This document shows, in pieces, positions 34,735-44,456 of a DNA stretch of 64,000 bases; positions within the stretch are counted from its first letter, which is position 1; each line of letters begins with the position of its first letter. The stretch is from CAVPMN01 sp963706425 (GTDB taxonomy: Bacteria; Actinomycetota; Acidimicrobiia; Acidimicrobiales; Acidimicrobilacustridaceae). The DNA is taken from contig CAVPMN010000001.1 of the NCBI GenBank assembly GCA_963706425.1, forward strand, positions 434,001-498,000, read 5' to 3'. The notes beneath the pieces are model-generated. The model had not been told where the DNA came from and did no database searches. It worked only from the letters and a program-made list of their open reading frames with translations. The translations under genes were made by a program, and so were the position numbers.

Positions 34735-36125
34735 ACAGCCGCCTCGTAGGGCCGCTGCCCACCCGACTGCACGCCTGCTCGAGTGATGACGAGATGTCGA
34801 CGTCTTCGATCACGTCGGCATCGACCGTGACGCCGACACCGAGACCGTCCTCGTAAGAGAGCACGCGATGATGACCGCGATGTTCCCCGTCACGGCCACG
34901 TAGGGGAACAGCTCGAGCAGGCGCGACCCGAGTAGGTACATGGGATCTCGGGTGCCCGGGAGATTCGTGACGGCGAGGTTCACGAACGGTTGGTGATCGA
35001 GCAGGGCGGGACCGACCAGTTGCAGCAATGCGGGGGGCAACATCGCACCAAAGGTGAAGAGGACGGCCCGAGGTCGGGCTGGGCCGACGCCTTGTGGCGT
35101 TCCATGTCGTCGTGGACGCGCTGCAGGCGTTCGAGGGGATCGGCGACTGCCACCGGGAGCTCGGCGATCATCAGGGTGAAGCGGTTCTCGATCTCATCGC
35201 CCGCTTTCACGAGGGTCGAGACGGGAACGAGGGAGCGCGGGACGACGTCGATCGACACGTCGTGGCGCTGCAGATAGCGGCGGAGCGCTCCGGCGACCAC
35301 GGTCAGGACCACGTCGTTCAAGGTCACCTCGTAGGCGCGTTTGAGCGCCAAGAGGTCGTCGATGGGCAGGTCGCGTCCAGCCGAAGTCGCGATGCGGCCC
35401 GACCGGTCGGGTGATCGGCAGCGCTGGTGCCAGCGACACGCTCGACGCCCCGGCACGACCCAACTCGAGCATCCGGCGCACGAGTCGATCGGGACGGCTG
35501 AAGCCCACGACGAGGCCACGCGCCAGGTCGATCGGCATCCGGACCCGCTCCACCAACTCGTCGCGGAGCAGCAGGGCGTGTCGATGGGGTCGCCTGGGGC
35601 GACCACTCGGGCGGAGTGTCGTCGACGAGCGAGTGCGGCGCGGTGTCGAGCAGCGATAGGGCGAACTCGAGGACCGCCATCCCGTCGGCCATCACGTGGC
35701 TGACCTTGGGCACCACCGCGACCCGGCCCTCCTGCGACGCCCGCGACGACCCAGATCTCCCAGAGCGGTCGCTTCGGATCGAGGGGAGCCTCGATCAGCC
35801 TCGAGACGAACTCGCGGAGCTCTGCATCTCCCCCCGGATCGGGCAGGACGGCGGCACGGACGTGGTGGGCGATGTCGAAACCCTGGTCATCGACCCAGAC
35901 GAGTCCCTGACGCAGGGCCACCGACGCAAGCCGCGTGCGGAAGCGAGGTAGTCCGGCCAGGCCGCGCTCGACGTGCCGACGCAGCTCGTCGATTCGCAGC
36001 GCACCGGCGTCGTCGAGCAGTGGTCCTGCTTCGAAGAGGCAGAGCGCGCCGATCTGCAACGGCGCGTCACGTGCCTGCGCGCACCACAACGTGGCGTCTT
36101 GGGAGGACAGACGCTCAACCGGCAC
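34735..36125 (-). CDS. Wax ester synthase / diacylglycerol acyltransferase (WS/DGAT), frameshifted
   Basis: GTG 36125 opens MPVERLSSQDATLWCAQARDAPLQIG, the typical WS/DGAT start. The HHxxxDG catalytic motif is seen in altered form as KVSHVMADGMAV (one histidine in this copy), and the C-terminal P-L-W-E-I and G-N-x-x-T segments include GDEIENRFTLMIAELPVAVADPLERL and NLAVTNLPGTRDPMYLLGSRL. The last 45 residues (SYEDGLGVGVTVDADVIEDV) sit in another frame. Breaks lie near 34850, 35060, 35390, 35580 and 35735. The enzyme esterifies acyl-CoA with fatty alcohol or diglyceride, for storage lipid. Catalytic His-1 must be rechecked after frame repair. The 3' limit is approximate. Confidence 0.78.
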
Positions 36126-36948
36126 GCCTCGCCTCCGGTGACGACGTGGAGAGCTCGTCGAGGAACGTGCCGATCACGTCGGTGAGTCGGTCCGGCCGCA
36201 GGCGCAACTCGACCGGAGACCGGGCCGGCACGAGCGTGGCGTTCGGCAACTGCTCCGCGAGGTTATGGGCGTCGTCGAACGGGTGGATCAGGTCGTTGCG
36301 ATGCGCGAGCACGAGCGCCGGGACCGCGATGGCGGCCCGTTCCTCGAGCGTGGGGGCGACCGGCCCGACCAGGATCCCGTGCAGCACCGCGGCCATCGAC
36401 TCGGGTGGCAGCGATGCACCGTGGAGCAGGCTGTTGAGGGGGGCGAACCGGGTCGGCGGAATGCGCCGAATCAACGCGGAGGTGACCCGCAGGAGCGGCC
36501 GGCCGTAGTGGGCCAGCAGCACCATCGGGGTGAACAACAGCGCGGCCGTGGGCACCGCCCATTCGAGTACCGGCATCTCGAGCACGAGACCTCGCACCCG
36601 TGCGGGTTGCTGGCTGCGCCGCGAAGAGGCTGACGTTCGCGCCGAGCGACATCCCTCCCAGGACGGCGTCGGGCTCTTCGAGGTGGTCGAGCAGCTCGAA
36701 GACCTGATGGCGTAGGTGTCGATGCGGTACGCCGACGCGTGCGTCGGCTTGTCACTGCGACCATGACCGAGCAGGTCGAGCAGGACGACCGATGGCCCCG
36801 GTCGGCGACCGCCTCGGCGATCCCTCGGTTCACCTCCGAGTCGATCAGCAGCCCGTGCAGATAGACGAGCAGCGGGCCCTCGTCGCCATAGACGTCATAG
36901 ACCAGTCGGTCGCCACCGATGGACGAACGATGCGGTTCGGAAACCCAC
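36115..36948 (-). CDS. Alpha/beta hydrolase (frameshifted)
   Basis: From about GTG 36948. The fold is recognisable across frames: DRLVYDVYGDEGPLLVYLHG with the oxyanion HG, then LLDLLGHGRSDKPT-like sequence, the nucleophile elbow GMSLGANVSLFAA and RVRGLVLEMPVLEWAVP; the late part RNDLIHPFDDAHNLAEQLPNA supplies the catalytic His. Breaks are near 36610, 36720-36800 and 36925. It overlaps the WS/DGAT start by 11 bases and so is probably co-transcribed with it. A lipase or esterase role beside a wax-ester synthase is plausible, not shown. Confidence 0.72.
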
Positions 36949-37123
36949 TGGCCGACCCTCCTCGAGCGAGCTACCTCTCGAATGGTCCTCCTCGGGCACC
37001 TCGTTCAGACACTGCCGAAGGTCCTCAAACCTTTGCGGCCTTGGCCGGTTCCGTCTCCATCCGGTTCGGGCATGCTGAACCCATGGACCGCAACAACAGG
37101 CCCGCGCCCTATCCAGCCGCGTG

Positions 37124-38385
37124 ATGACTCGATCCGACATCCGCCACCGGCGTGTGGGCCAGGCCTTCCTGGCGGCGAGTGCGATCGGCGCGGCCCGAAC
37201 TCTCGAACGCCTGGCGCCCGGTGAGCCGCATCGGGCGCACGTCGGTCTTCGCGTTCCCCGGTGGCCTGACCGTGTCCGAGATGCCGCTGCACTCGCTCGC
37301 CTGGCAGGCCCTTGCCACGGCGGGCTTCGTCGCCGCGGGAGCCTCCGGTCGCGCTGCTGGTCGAGCCGGGCTGGCGCTCACCGCAGGCCCTCGTGGACCG
37401 GGCCTCGTCGGCTGGACCGGGTCGCCGGCCAGGCGGACGAGCGTGCTCGAGGCGGCGCTCGTCGACGGGCTCGGCGCCGACTACCGGAGCACGATGGCCG
37501 CCACGTTCGCGCCTCCGGACGACGTCCGAATCACCCGGCGCGAGGTCGCGAACCCGCTGCCGCCGCTGCGTCGCCGCTACGCGACGACCCGCGACGTCCC
37601 CTACGGCGAGTTCGGGCGGCGGAACCATCTCGACATCTGGCGCCGGGCGGACCTCCGCGACGACGCCGGGGCGCCGGTGCTGATCCAGGTGCACGGCGGG
37701 GCGTGGATGACCGGCAGCAAGGACCGGCAGGGCGCCCCGCTCATGGGGCACCTCGCCGAGCGCGGTTGGGTGAGCGTCGCGCTCAACTACCGCCTCTCGC
37801 CGCGCAGCACCTGGCCCGACCAGATCGTCGACGTGAAGCGGGCGATCGCCTGGGTGAAGGACCACATCGCCGAGTACGGCGGCGATCCCGACTTCGTCGT
37901 CATCACGGGCGGCTCGGCCGGCGGGCACCTGTCGGCGCTCGCCGCGCTCACTGCGGGCGTCGCCGCGTTCCAGCCTGGCTTCGAGGACGCCGACACCAGC
38001 GTCCAGGCGGCGGTGCCCATGTACGGGGTGTACGACTTCACGAACCGCGACCTCACCGGCCGAGCCGACATGGAGGACATGCTGTCGCGGCCGTCTTCAA
38101 GTCGAGGCTCGCCGATGCCCGCGAGGTCTGGGAGCAGGCGAGTCCGATGAGCTGGGTCGGTCCCGATGCGCCGCCGTTCTTCATCGCCCACGGAGCGAAC
38201 GACAGCCTGGTGCCGGTCGAGCAGGCCCGGTCGTTCGCCGAGCATGCTGCGTGAGGCGTCGGACCAACCCGTGGTCTACGCCGAGCTGCCCCGCGCCCAG
38301 CACGGCTTCGACCTGTTTCTCGTCGGTGCGGACGCTGCACACCCTGCGGGCGATCGACCGGTTCCTCGCCGTCGTCCGCACCGCC
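37124..38385 (+). CDS. Alpha/beta hydrolase fold esterase/lipase (frameshifted)
   Basis: ATG 37124 begins MTRSDIRHRRVGQAFLAASAIG; a 13-codon reading frame (37083-37124) ends in the same ATG and could be a leader. Core motifs of the HSL-type family are clear: IQVHGGAWMTGSKDRQ (oxyanion HGG), VVITGGSAGGHLSALAAL (G-x-S-x-G) and FFIAHGANDSLVPVEQARSFA with the late Asp and, in another frame, AQHGFDLF with the His. A hydrophobic stretch at residues 45-95 suggests membrane association. Breaks lie near 37217, 38090, 38250 and 38330; the C-terminal limit is approximate. Confidence 0.75.
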
Positions 38386-38550
38386 CATGGCGCGCGTGCG
38401 CGTCCCCACAGACGCCGCCGAGCCGGCGCCGGCATCCTCCCACTGACCCTCGACCCAGGGTGGGGCTCACGTCGGGCCGTTGGTCAGAACTGCGTGCCCC
38501 AGGGGCCCATCCCTCGGACCTTGGTGGGCGACACCCGGATCACGAAACCG

Positions 38551-38799
38551 TCGGGTCCGCTCGTCGGCGTGCGAGACCGCTTCAACATCGACGTCGACGG
38601 CGGCGAGGACCTGAAGGCCCACGGCAACATCGTCGACCACGAGTACGAGATCGAACGAGGCCACGACACGGTCGGCCGCGTGTCGAAGAAGTGGTTCCGG
38701 GTGCGGGACACCTACGGGGTCGAGGTGGCCGAAGGAGTCGACCCGGCATTGATCCTGGCGGTCACGGTGGCGATCGACGCCATGACTCGCGACCACTGA
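38551..38799 (+). pseudogene. LURP-one-related (DUF567) fragment, N-terminal half missing
   Basis: The frame from about 38551 to TGA 38797-38799 reads GPLVGVRDRFNIDVDGGEDL, then GNIVDHEYEIERGHDTVGRV and SKKWFRVRDTYGVEVAEGVD, ending LAVTVAIDAMTRDH. This matches the second half of the twisted-barrel LURP-one-related/DUF567 family. A full member is about 160-170 residues; only about 83 are here, directly after the hydrolase. No ribosome site precedes it. It is either a truncated relic or an artefact of lost bases. Confidence 0.55.
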
Positions 38800-38845
38800 A
38801 GTCGCCGGATCGGCCCCGGTTGATCCTTGGGCGCCGGAACCAGGC

Positions 38846-38908
38846 CAACAGCGGGTGAACATTGGTTGAAGGACCTGTCGCGATCGGAGACGCGATGGTT
38901 AGATGTCG
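38846..38908 (+). promoter_or_regulatory. Promoter with upstream direct-repeat box (copy 1)
   Basis: CAACA-N4-GTGAACAT at 38846-38862 followed 36 bases later by CGATGGTTAGATGTCG (38893-38908), whose TTAGAT at 38899-38904 fits a -10 box. The same two blocks, with the same internal spacing and a 37-base gap, precede the metallophosphoesterase gene at 43653-43716. The AACA units repeat every 11 bases, the period of OmpR/PhoP-type binding sites. Confidence 0.55.
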
Positions 38909-38933
38909 CCGCTTCCCGAGGAAGGACGATGCG

Positions 38934-39362
38934 ATGACCGATGTCGCGGCAAACCATGAGCTCATTCCCCTGCTCAAGGGTGTGGGCCTCTTCTCGCGCT
39001 GCACCGACGGTGAGTGCCGGCAGATCGCACGGGGCGCCGAGATGCGCGACGTCGGCGCCGGCCAGAAGGTGATCAGCGTCGGCGAAAACGGACAGGAGCT
39101 GTTCATCGTGCTCGACGGATCTGCCGACGCCGTGCTCGACGGCAAGGTGCAACGCACCTACAACGCGGGCGACTACTTCGGCGAGCTCTCTGCGCTCTCA
39201 CCGGCACCTCGCACGTCGGACGTCGTCGCCACCACCGACCTGCGGCTAGCCGTGTTCGGCCGTCCGTCGGTCTACCGGCTGATCGACACCGTGCCAGGCG
39301 TGGCGGCCAAGATGCTCGAGGGGCTCGCCGAGAGCCTGCGCGACCAGATCCAACACACCTGA
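38934..39362 (+). CDS. Cyclic-nucleotide-binding domain protein
   Basis: A 142-residue protein, ATG 38934 with AGGAAGGA upstream. It consists almost only of a CAP-type cNMP-binding domain: a leading helix LIPLLKGVGLFSRCTDGECRQIARGAE, the beta-roll EMRDVGAGQKVISVGENGQELFIVLDGSADAVLDG, and the phosphate-binding cassette YFGELSALSPAPRTSD with both the Glu and Arg that hold the cyclic phosphate. No HTH follows, so it is not a CRP transcription factor; it likely acts as a signal adaptor. Its promoter has a near-duplicate before the metallophosphoesterase gene. Confidence 0.88.
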   Translation: MTDVAANHELIPLLKGVGLFSRCTDGECRQIARGAEMRDVGAGQKVISVGENGQELFIVLDGSADAVLDGKVQRTYNAGDYFGELSALSPAPRTSDVVATTDLRLAVFGRPSVYRLIDTVPGVAAKMLEGLAESLRDQIQHT

Positions 39363-39414
39363 CCGGGAGCCGAGGACGCCGCTCCCGAGCCCGTCGACGG
39401 GCGCGGCGTGCACC

Positions 39415-39519
39415 GACTTCCGCGGCACGACACTCGTCCCAGCTGCTGGTCACTGGGTGCAACGCGAAGCACCCGATGCGGTCAACGCGGCGCTCGACTC
39501 GTTCCTCGACACGCTCTGA
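39415..39519 (+). pseudogene. C-terminal relic of an epoxide-hydrolase-type alpha/beta hydrolase
   Basis: The plus frame ending at TGA 39517-39519 reads DFRGTTLVPAAGHWVQREAP then DAVNAALDSFLDTL, a close match to the C-terminal end of epoxide hydrolases/haloalkane-dehalogenase-like proteins (the G-H-W-V-Q-x-E-x-P motif holds the catalytic histidine). The rest of such a protein (over 250 residues) is absent: the cNMP gene ends at 39362. It marks a deletion or recombination boundary. Confidence 0.6.
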
Positions 39520-39561
39520 CCGATCCGACCTTGCCCGCAGACCGTGGTCTGCCCACAGGTC

Positions 39562-41381
39562 TCAGCGGTCTGCCGCACCCGACGGGATGACGTCGAGCAC
39601 CAACTTCCAGGCCACGAAATCGTCTGGAACGCCTTTCATGTCTCGATGTCCGAGTGGTTCGGTGGGCGGCGGCGGCTCGATCTGGGAGCGCACGGCGTCG
39701 GACAGCACCACCTGACCGGGCCCGGCCTGAGCGGTGAGGCGAGCGGCCACGTTCACCGCGGTGCCGATCGCCGTGTACTGACGTCGCCACGACGAGCCCG
39801 CGTGGGTGGCGACGATTTCGCCGCTGTTGAGGCCGATCCCGAAACGGAGTGACTCGAAGCCGTGGGCCGCCAGCCGCTCGTCGAGCTCGGCGTACCGCTC
39901 CTGGAGCTCCTTCGCGCAGGCGACGGCGTGCTGCGCATGATCAGGCTGCGGCACCGGGGCGCCGAAGATGACGAAGATCTCGTCGCCGATGTAGGTCATC
40001 AGGGTGCCGCCGTGGTCGAGCACGATGGCGCAGGAGAACTCGTAGAAGTCGTTGAGCATCGTGTTGACCTCGACCGGCAGACAGGTCGGCTGACCGTGAG
40101 CGTGAAGCCACGGAGGTCGCAGAACATGGCGGTGACGTCGAGGCGCTGCCCCTCGGCGGCGCGCTCGACGCTGCCCTCGTCGATGAACTGGGCGGCCACT
40201 CGATCGGGGACGTACTGCGAGAACAGGCGCGCTGACCCGACGCTGCTGACGCGTCTCGATCAGGTAGCGCGACACCACCGGAGAGCGGCACGGCGAGCGC
40301 CACGGCAAGGGTGGGCAGCGCGAAGCCCATGATGATGCCGGTGTCGACCCGGAGGAACGCGAGCACGAGGTAGCCGACCAAGGTCGCCACGCGCCACGAC
40401 GCCAGCCACCGACGCCGGGAGGAACTGCACGGCGAGTGCGATCACCAGCGTCATCGCGAAGACCCACGCCGCCAGCTCGAGGGTCGACGCCGGCTGCAGG
40501 TAGGCCCGGCTGGCCATCGTGTCGTAGGCGCTCGCGTGCACGAGCACGCCGGGCAGGCCACTGCCCTTCGCCACCGGCGTGAGCAACCGGTCGCCGAGAG
40601 ACACATCGGTGACGCCGACGAACACAACTTTGTCCTGCAGAGCCCCGTCCGGCAGCTCACCCGAGAGCACATCGGCGGCCGAGTACACCGGCCCCGTCGA
40701 CGAGGACCTCCGAGCAGCTCGGGTGGATAGCTCACCCGCATCTCGTAGCTGTCGTTGGTCGGGACCGCTCGGCCTTCGACCTGCACGCCCGAGGGTCGGC
40801 GCAGGATCGGGTCGGCCGATGTGCCCGTCGACAGCCCCATGGCGGCCAGCCCGAGCGCGGGGAACACCCGCCGCTGATCGTCCTCGATGGCCAGCGGGAC
40901 CTCGCGCACGACGCCGTCGGTCGGATCGCGTGTCACCTGAGAATGGGCGACCGCCAGTGCGGCGTCTGCGAGCACCGGGATCGGTGGCAGCACCGTCGAG
41001 CGCAGCAGGCCCGCCGGAGCGGCGGCCGAGTCGTCGACCGGGGACGACGACGTGGTGGCCAGCACGACGTTGCCCGCGTCGCTGATGGCTGCCGCGAGCT
41101 GCTCGTCGCCGTCGGCCGTCGACACGAACGCGATATCGAACACGATGAGCTTGGCGCCGGCTTCGTCGAGGGCCCGGATCAGCTCGGCATGTCGCTCGCG
41201 AGGCCACGGCCACGCCGGATCGACCTCGGCGAGCGCCTGCGCGTCGATGGCCACCGTGCGCGACCGACGGGTCGACCTTGCCGCGGGGAAACGCCAGGTC
41301 GGACGCGACGCCCTCGAACCGACCGAGCCGATCGGTGGCGTCGAGCAGCGCGGTGAGCCCCGCCAACGACAGCGCGATCAC
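39562..41381 (-). CDS. CHASE2-domain class III nucleotide cyclase (frameshifted)
   Basis: A membrane receptor cyclase, start near GTG 41381. The first membrane helix (VIALSLAGLTALLDAT) leads into a CHASE2 sensor (TVAIDAQALAEVDPAWPWPRERHAELIRALDEAGAKLIVFDIAF, and later VVFVGVTDVSLGDRLLTPVA), then about three C-terminal helices (WVFAMTLVIALAVQFL, YLVLAFL) and the cyclase domain. Cyclase motifs: VTAMFCDLRGFT with the metal Asp, TLMTYIGDEIFVIFGAP, and the transition-state pair in GTAVNVAARLTA. The adenine-selecting Lys position before I-G-D is Thr. Breaks are near 41270, 40705, 40380, 40230 and 40085. Divergent from the FecR-like lipoprotein, its usual partner type. Confidence 0.82.
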
Positions 41382-41493
41382 AACGCACGCTCCGACCCGC
41401 GATGAGTCGGCGTCGTCGGGCCGTCAAACCACCCGTCGCCCGCACGAGGCGGAGCGTACACCGCGACCTTCTCGCGACTTGTCGCAGCCTGTT

Positions 41494-41509
41494 TGACGGC
41501 GCGCCGTCA
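41494..41509. promoter_or_regulatory. 16-bp perfect palindrome between cyclase and FecR-like genes
   Basis: TGACGGCGCGCCGTCA is a perfect palindrome, overlapping TTGACG (41493-41498), which could serve as a -35 element. It lies in the 179-base gap between the divergent CHASE2-cyclase and FecR-lipoprotein genes, where one dimeric regulator could control both. No -10 with good spacing was found for the plus-strand gene. Confidence 0.45.
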
Positions 41510-41560
41510 TCGGTGAGTCGACAACGTGTGGTTCGATGGGCGAATGCGAGCATCCGTCCG

Positions 41561-42647
41561 ATGAAACGAGCGCTGTCGGTGCTCGTCGTTGGCTTTCGTC
41601 TCTCTGACCACCCTCTCGTGCTCGGGAGGTGACGGCGGCGACGACGAACGCAGCCGCGTCGCCGAACGTGCTCGCCACCCTCGACGTGTTGACCGAGGCG
41701 GTGTCGGTCGTGCGGGACGGCACCGGCACCCCCGAGGCGGCGTCGAGCGGCGCCGAGCTGACCCAGGGCGACGAAGTGCGCACCGACGACACCGGCTTCG
41801 CCGAGATCGCCTTCTTCGACGGATCGTGGCAACGCATCGACTCGGGCGCGTCGGTGACGCTCACCGAGCTGGTCGACGTCGAGGAGGGCCATGTGGTCCG
41901 CACCGGGCTCGACCAGGGCCGGGCCTGGCAACGGGTCGAGGATCTCACCAACAGCGACGACTCCTTCGAGGTCGACACGCCGGTCGCCGTGGCGGCGGTG
42001 CGCGGTACCAGCTTCTCGATCGAGTGCGGCACCGACCCTGTGGCCTGCACGTTTGCCGTGATCGAGGGGGTGGTCGACCTCGATCTGTCCGACGGGACGA
42101 CGGTGGCCCTGACGGCCGGCCAGCGGCTCGAGGTGCGGGCTGATGCCCCACCCGAGGCACCGACCGACGTCGGAGTCGAGCAGCTCGAACAGGACGAGTG
42201 GATCGCCGACAACCTTGCCCGTGACGCGGACGATCCACCCCAACGCCCGACGACGGGAACCAGCCCGTCGTCGCCGGCACCGAGTGAGGGCGCGGCAGCC
42301 GACTTCCGCGAACAGGCCAACGCGATCTGCACCGAGTTCGGCGAGCAGAACGCCGCCATCGGCGGGCCGGATGCCACCGCCGACGACGCCATCCGGGCCC
42401 AGGCCGCGCTGCTCGACGACGCGCTCGCCGAGCTCGACTGCGCTCGCTCCCCCGCCGGAGCTGTCCGACCAGTTCGACGAGATGCTCGACCTCTATCGGC
42501 AGCGCAACGAGGTGGTGGCCCGCGCCCTCGACGCCGACGCCGCCGCTCGGCCGGCCCTCGTGACCGAGTTGCTCGTCCTCACCGCCGACGGCGCCGGCGT
42601 TGGCTCGCGAGCTCGACATCACCGCGTGCGAGATCCGGACCGGTTGA
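41561..42647 (+). CDS. FecR-domain lipoprotein (frameshifted)
   Basis: Starts ATG 41561 (MKRALSVLVV) and, after a break near 41590, shows a lipobox AFVSLTTLSC followed by SGGDGGDD, so a lipid-anchored exported protein. The FecR domain is intact: AVSVVRDGTGTPEAASSGAELTQGDEVRTDDTGFAEIAFFDGSWQRIDSGASVTLTEL, then DTPVAVAAVRGTSFSIE with the family's V-A-A-V-R-G-T-x-F motif. A later C-terminal region with paired cysteines (ANAICTEFGEQ, LDITACEIRT) may form a disulfide. Breaks also near 41640, 42445 and 42600. FecR proteins gate signals across the envelope; with CHASE2 cyclases they are a frequent pair. Confidence 0.78.
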
Positions 42648-42654
42648 ACCGCGG

Positions 42655-43472
42655 TCAGGCGGCGCGACGCGCGCGCGCCATCAGCATCAGCGAACACGAT
42701 GAGCAACACCAGAGCGACCGCGCCGAGGGCAACCGCGGCAGGCACCCAGGGGGATGATGACGACGATGGCGTTGTCAGCGCAGCGGGGCTGCGGAGCTGT
42801 CCGTAGCTGATCGGTGGGATCACGGCGACGTTCACCGCCCGCACCTCGGTGGTGCCGAGCACTTCGGCGGGAACCTCGGCGGGCGCTTCAGGTGTGGGAG
42901 CGGCGGCCGGCGGCAAGGTCTCGGTGGGGAACGAGAACGCAGGCGGCGCGGGCTCGCTCGGCGCTGGCGCCGGCGCCTGCTGAGGAGGAGGCGCAGCCGG
43001 CAGCGGCGAGAGGTCGGTGAAGATCTGATGGACGTAGACGACCCCGGCAGGGCTGGTGGCCACGCCGATACCAACCCGGTTGGCGCCCGGCAACAACATG
43101 TTGCCCCGGTGACTCGGGCTGCTCTCGAGCTGCGACCAGGCGTCGTCGATGCTCACGCCGATCGTCACGTTGTCGGCGATGGTGCCCCACACCGCTGAGG
43201 TTGTCGAGGAAGTAGGAGTTGGGCGGGTGTGCGGGGACACCCGTGGAGGCCATCTGCTGCAGCCCACTGTTGAGCGAGCGATGTCAGCAGCGGGTCGGCG
43301 GTGAGCCCAGGCAGGCCGTTGGCCGCGCGCAGCCCGTTGACACGCGCCACCAGGTCGTCGCTCTGAGGCGTCGCGGTCGACCGGCGCGGCCAGGCTCAGC
43401 GTCGCGACGAGAGCAGCGAACGCGGCGAGCACAACGACGAGTGGGCGCCGCGAACGACCTGGGCATCGCCAT
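42655..43472 (-). CDS. CAP/SCP-domain exported protein with C-terminal membrane anchor (frameshifted)
   Basis: Begins near ATG 43472. A signal peptide is readable after a frame change (VVVLAAFAALVATLSLAAPVD). The CAP (cysteine-rich secretory/SCP) domain has LVARVNGLRAANGLPGLTADPLLTSLAQQWA, NSYFLDN, the GENV-equivalent TIADNVTIGVSIDDAWSQLESSPSHRGNMLLPGANRVGIGV, and a YVHQIF strand. A proline-rich linker leads to a C-terminal helix (PWVPAAVALGAVALVLLIVF) and basic tail. Breaks are near 43440, 43370, 43280 and 43195, and one near 42690. It is convergent with the FecR-like gene, which ends seven bases away. Role unknown; CAP proteins bind lipids or peptides. Confidence 0.75.
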
Positions 43473-43652
43473 CACGTCCCGTTTCTGTCGCCGCTCACGC
43501 TGTCACCGTCTCCCAGCTCCGACCTCGCTGTCCAACGCAGGAGGGGTTGGTCGACTGTTTGACGCGTGAGTGCCGATCGTGATGCGGTACCACGCGTCCG
43601 ACACCGTAGGCCGGTGACACCGACGATCGGCCGCTCACGGTCACGGCGAGGT

Positions 43653-43716
43653 CAACACTGCGTGAACATGCTCCTGACGGCCACGTCCCGCGGACTCGGA
43701 CGATGCTTAGATGTCG
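43653..43716 (+). promoter_or_regulatory. Promoter with upstream direct-repeat box (copy 2)
   Basis: CAACA-N4-GTGAACAT at 43653-43669 and, 31-37 bases on, CGATGCTTAGATGTCG at 43701-43716 with TTAGAT at 43707-43712. The layout repeats the element before the cNMP-binding gene at 38.9 kb almost base for base. Transcription would start at about 43719, six bases before ATG 43725, so the mRNA is nearly leaderless. Upstream in the same gap, GACGCGTG (43561-43568) and CACGCGTC (43591-43598) form a further inverted repeat. Confidence 0.6.
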
Positions 43717-43724
43717 AGTCACTG

Positions 43725-44456
43725 ATGCGCGCCTTGCTGGTCTCGGACCTCCACTACGAACTTCGCAAGCTCGATTGGGTCCTGGCCCAGGCCGGCGACG
43801 TCGACCTGCTCGTCGTCGCCGGTGACACGCTCGACATCGGGTCGGCGGTTCCGCTCGACGCCCAGATCGCAGTGGTGCTCGAGTACCTCGCACGCTTCGC
43901 GGCGCGTACCACCACGGTCGTGTGCTCCGGCAACCACGACCTCGATCACCGCACCGCCGCGGGAGAGAAGGCCACGGGCTGGCTGGGCGAGGCTCGGAGC
44001 GCGGGCGTGACGGTCGACGGCGACAGCATCGTGAAGGACGGCTGGCTCGTCACCGCGTGCGCGTGGTGGGAAGGCCCCGAGACCCTGAACGCGTTGCAGG
44101 CCTCGCTCGATGAGGCCGCGAGTCTGCGCACCGGGCACTGGCTGTGGGCGTACCACGGGCCACCCGAGGGCAAGCTGTCGTGGACCGGTGCCCGCCACTA
44201 CGGCGACCCGGAGCTGCCCGCATTGATCGAACGCCATCGACCCGATCTGGTGCTCTGCGGTCACATCCACGAGGCGCCCTTCGTCGACGATGGCGCCTGG
44301 TTCGAGCAGCGCGACGGCACCTATCTGTTCAACAGCGGCCGCCAACCCGGTGAGATCCCCGCCCACGTCTTCTTCGATCTCGCCGACCGGTCAGCGCAAT
44401 GGTGGGCCTACGGCCAGTCGGGCGAGATCGCATTGGAGCCCGCCCCCGTTCAGTAG
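43725..44456 (+). CDS. Calcineurin-like metallophosphoesterase
   Basis: An intact 243-residue enzyme, ATG 43725. The full metallophosphoesterase set is present: D-x-H as LLVSDLHYE, G-D-x-x-D as VVAGDTLDIG, G-N-H-D as CSGNHDLDH, a later H in LWAYHGPPEG and G-H-x-H as LCGHIHEAPF. The class includes CpdA-type 3',5'-cAMP phosphodiesterases; with so many cyclase genes nearby, a phosphodiesterase role is attractive but unproven. It shares a promoter element with a cNMP-binding gene 5 kb away and ends overlapping a convergent cNMP-binding gene by seven bases. Confidence 0.9.
   Translation: MRALLVSDLHYELRKLDWVLAQAGDVDLLVVAGDTLDIGSAVPLDAQIAVVLEYLARFAARTTTVVCSGNHDLDHRTAAGEKATGWLGEARSAGVTVDGDSIVKDGWLVTACAWWEGPETLNALQASLDEAASLRTGHWLWAYHGPPEGKLSWTGARHYGDPELPALIERHRPDLVLCGHIHEAPFVDDGAWFEQRDGTYLFNSGRQPGEIPAHVFFDLADRSAQWWAYGQSGEIALEPAPVQ

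Noticed and set aside
33269..34786. A 505-codon plus-strand frame
   Set aside because: Antisense of the sulfatase; no motif, while the sulfatase keeps its C-x-P-S-R site.
37083..37124. A 13-codon reading frame overlapping the esterase start
   Set aside because: Too short to support as a gene and next to frame breaks; noted only as a possible leader in the esterase entry.
38934..39362. CRP-family transcription factor
   Set aside because: The protein ends after the cNMP domain and has no HTH; the same holds for the proteins at 44.45 and 53.95 kb.
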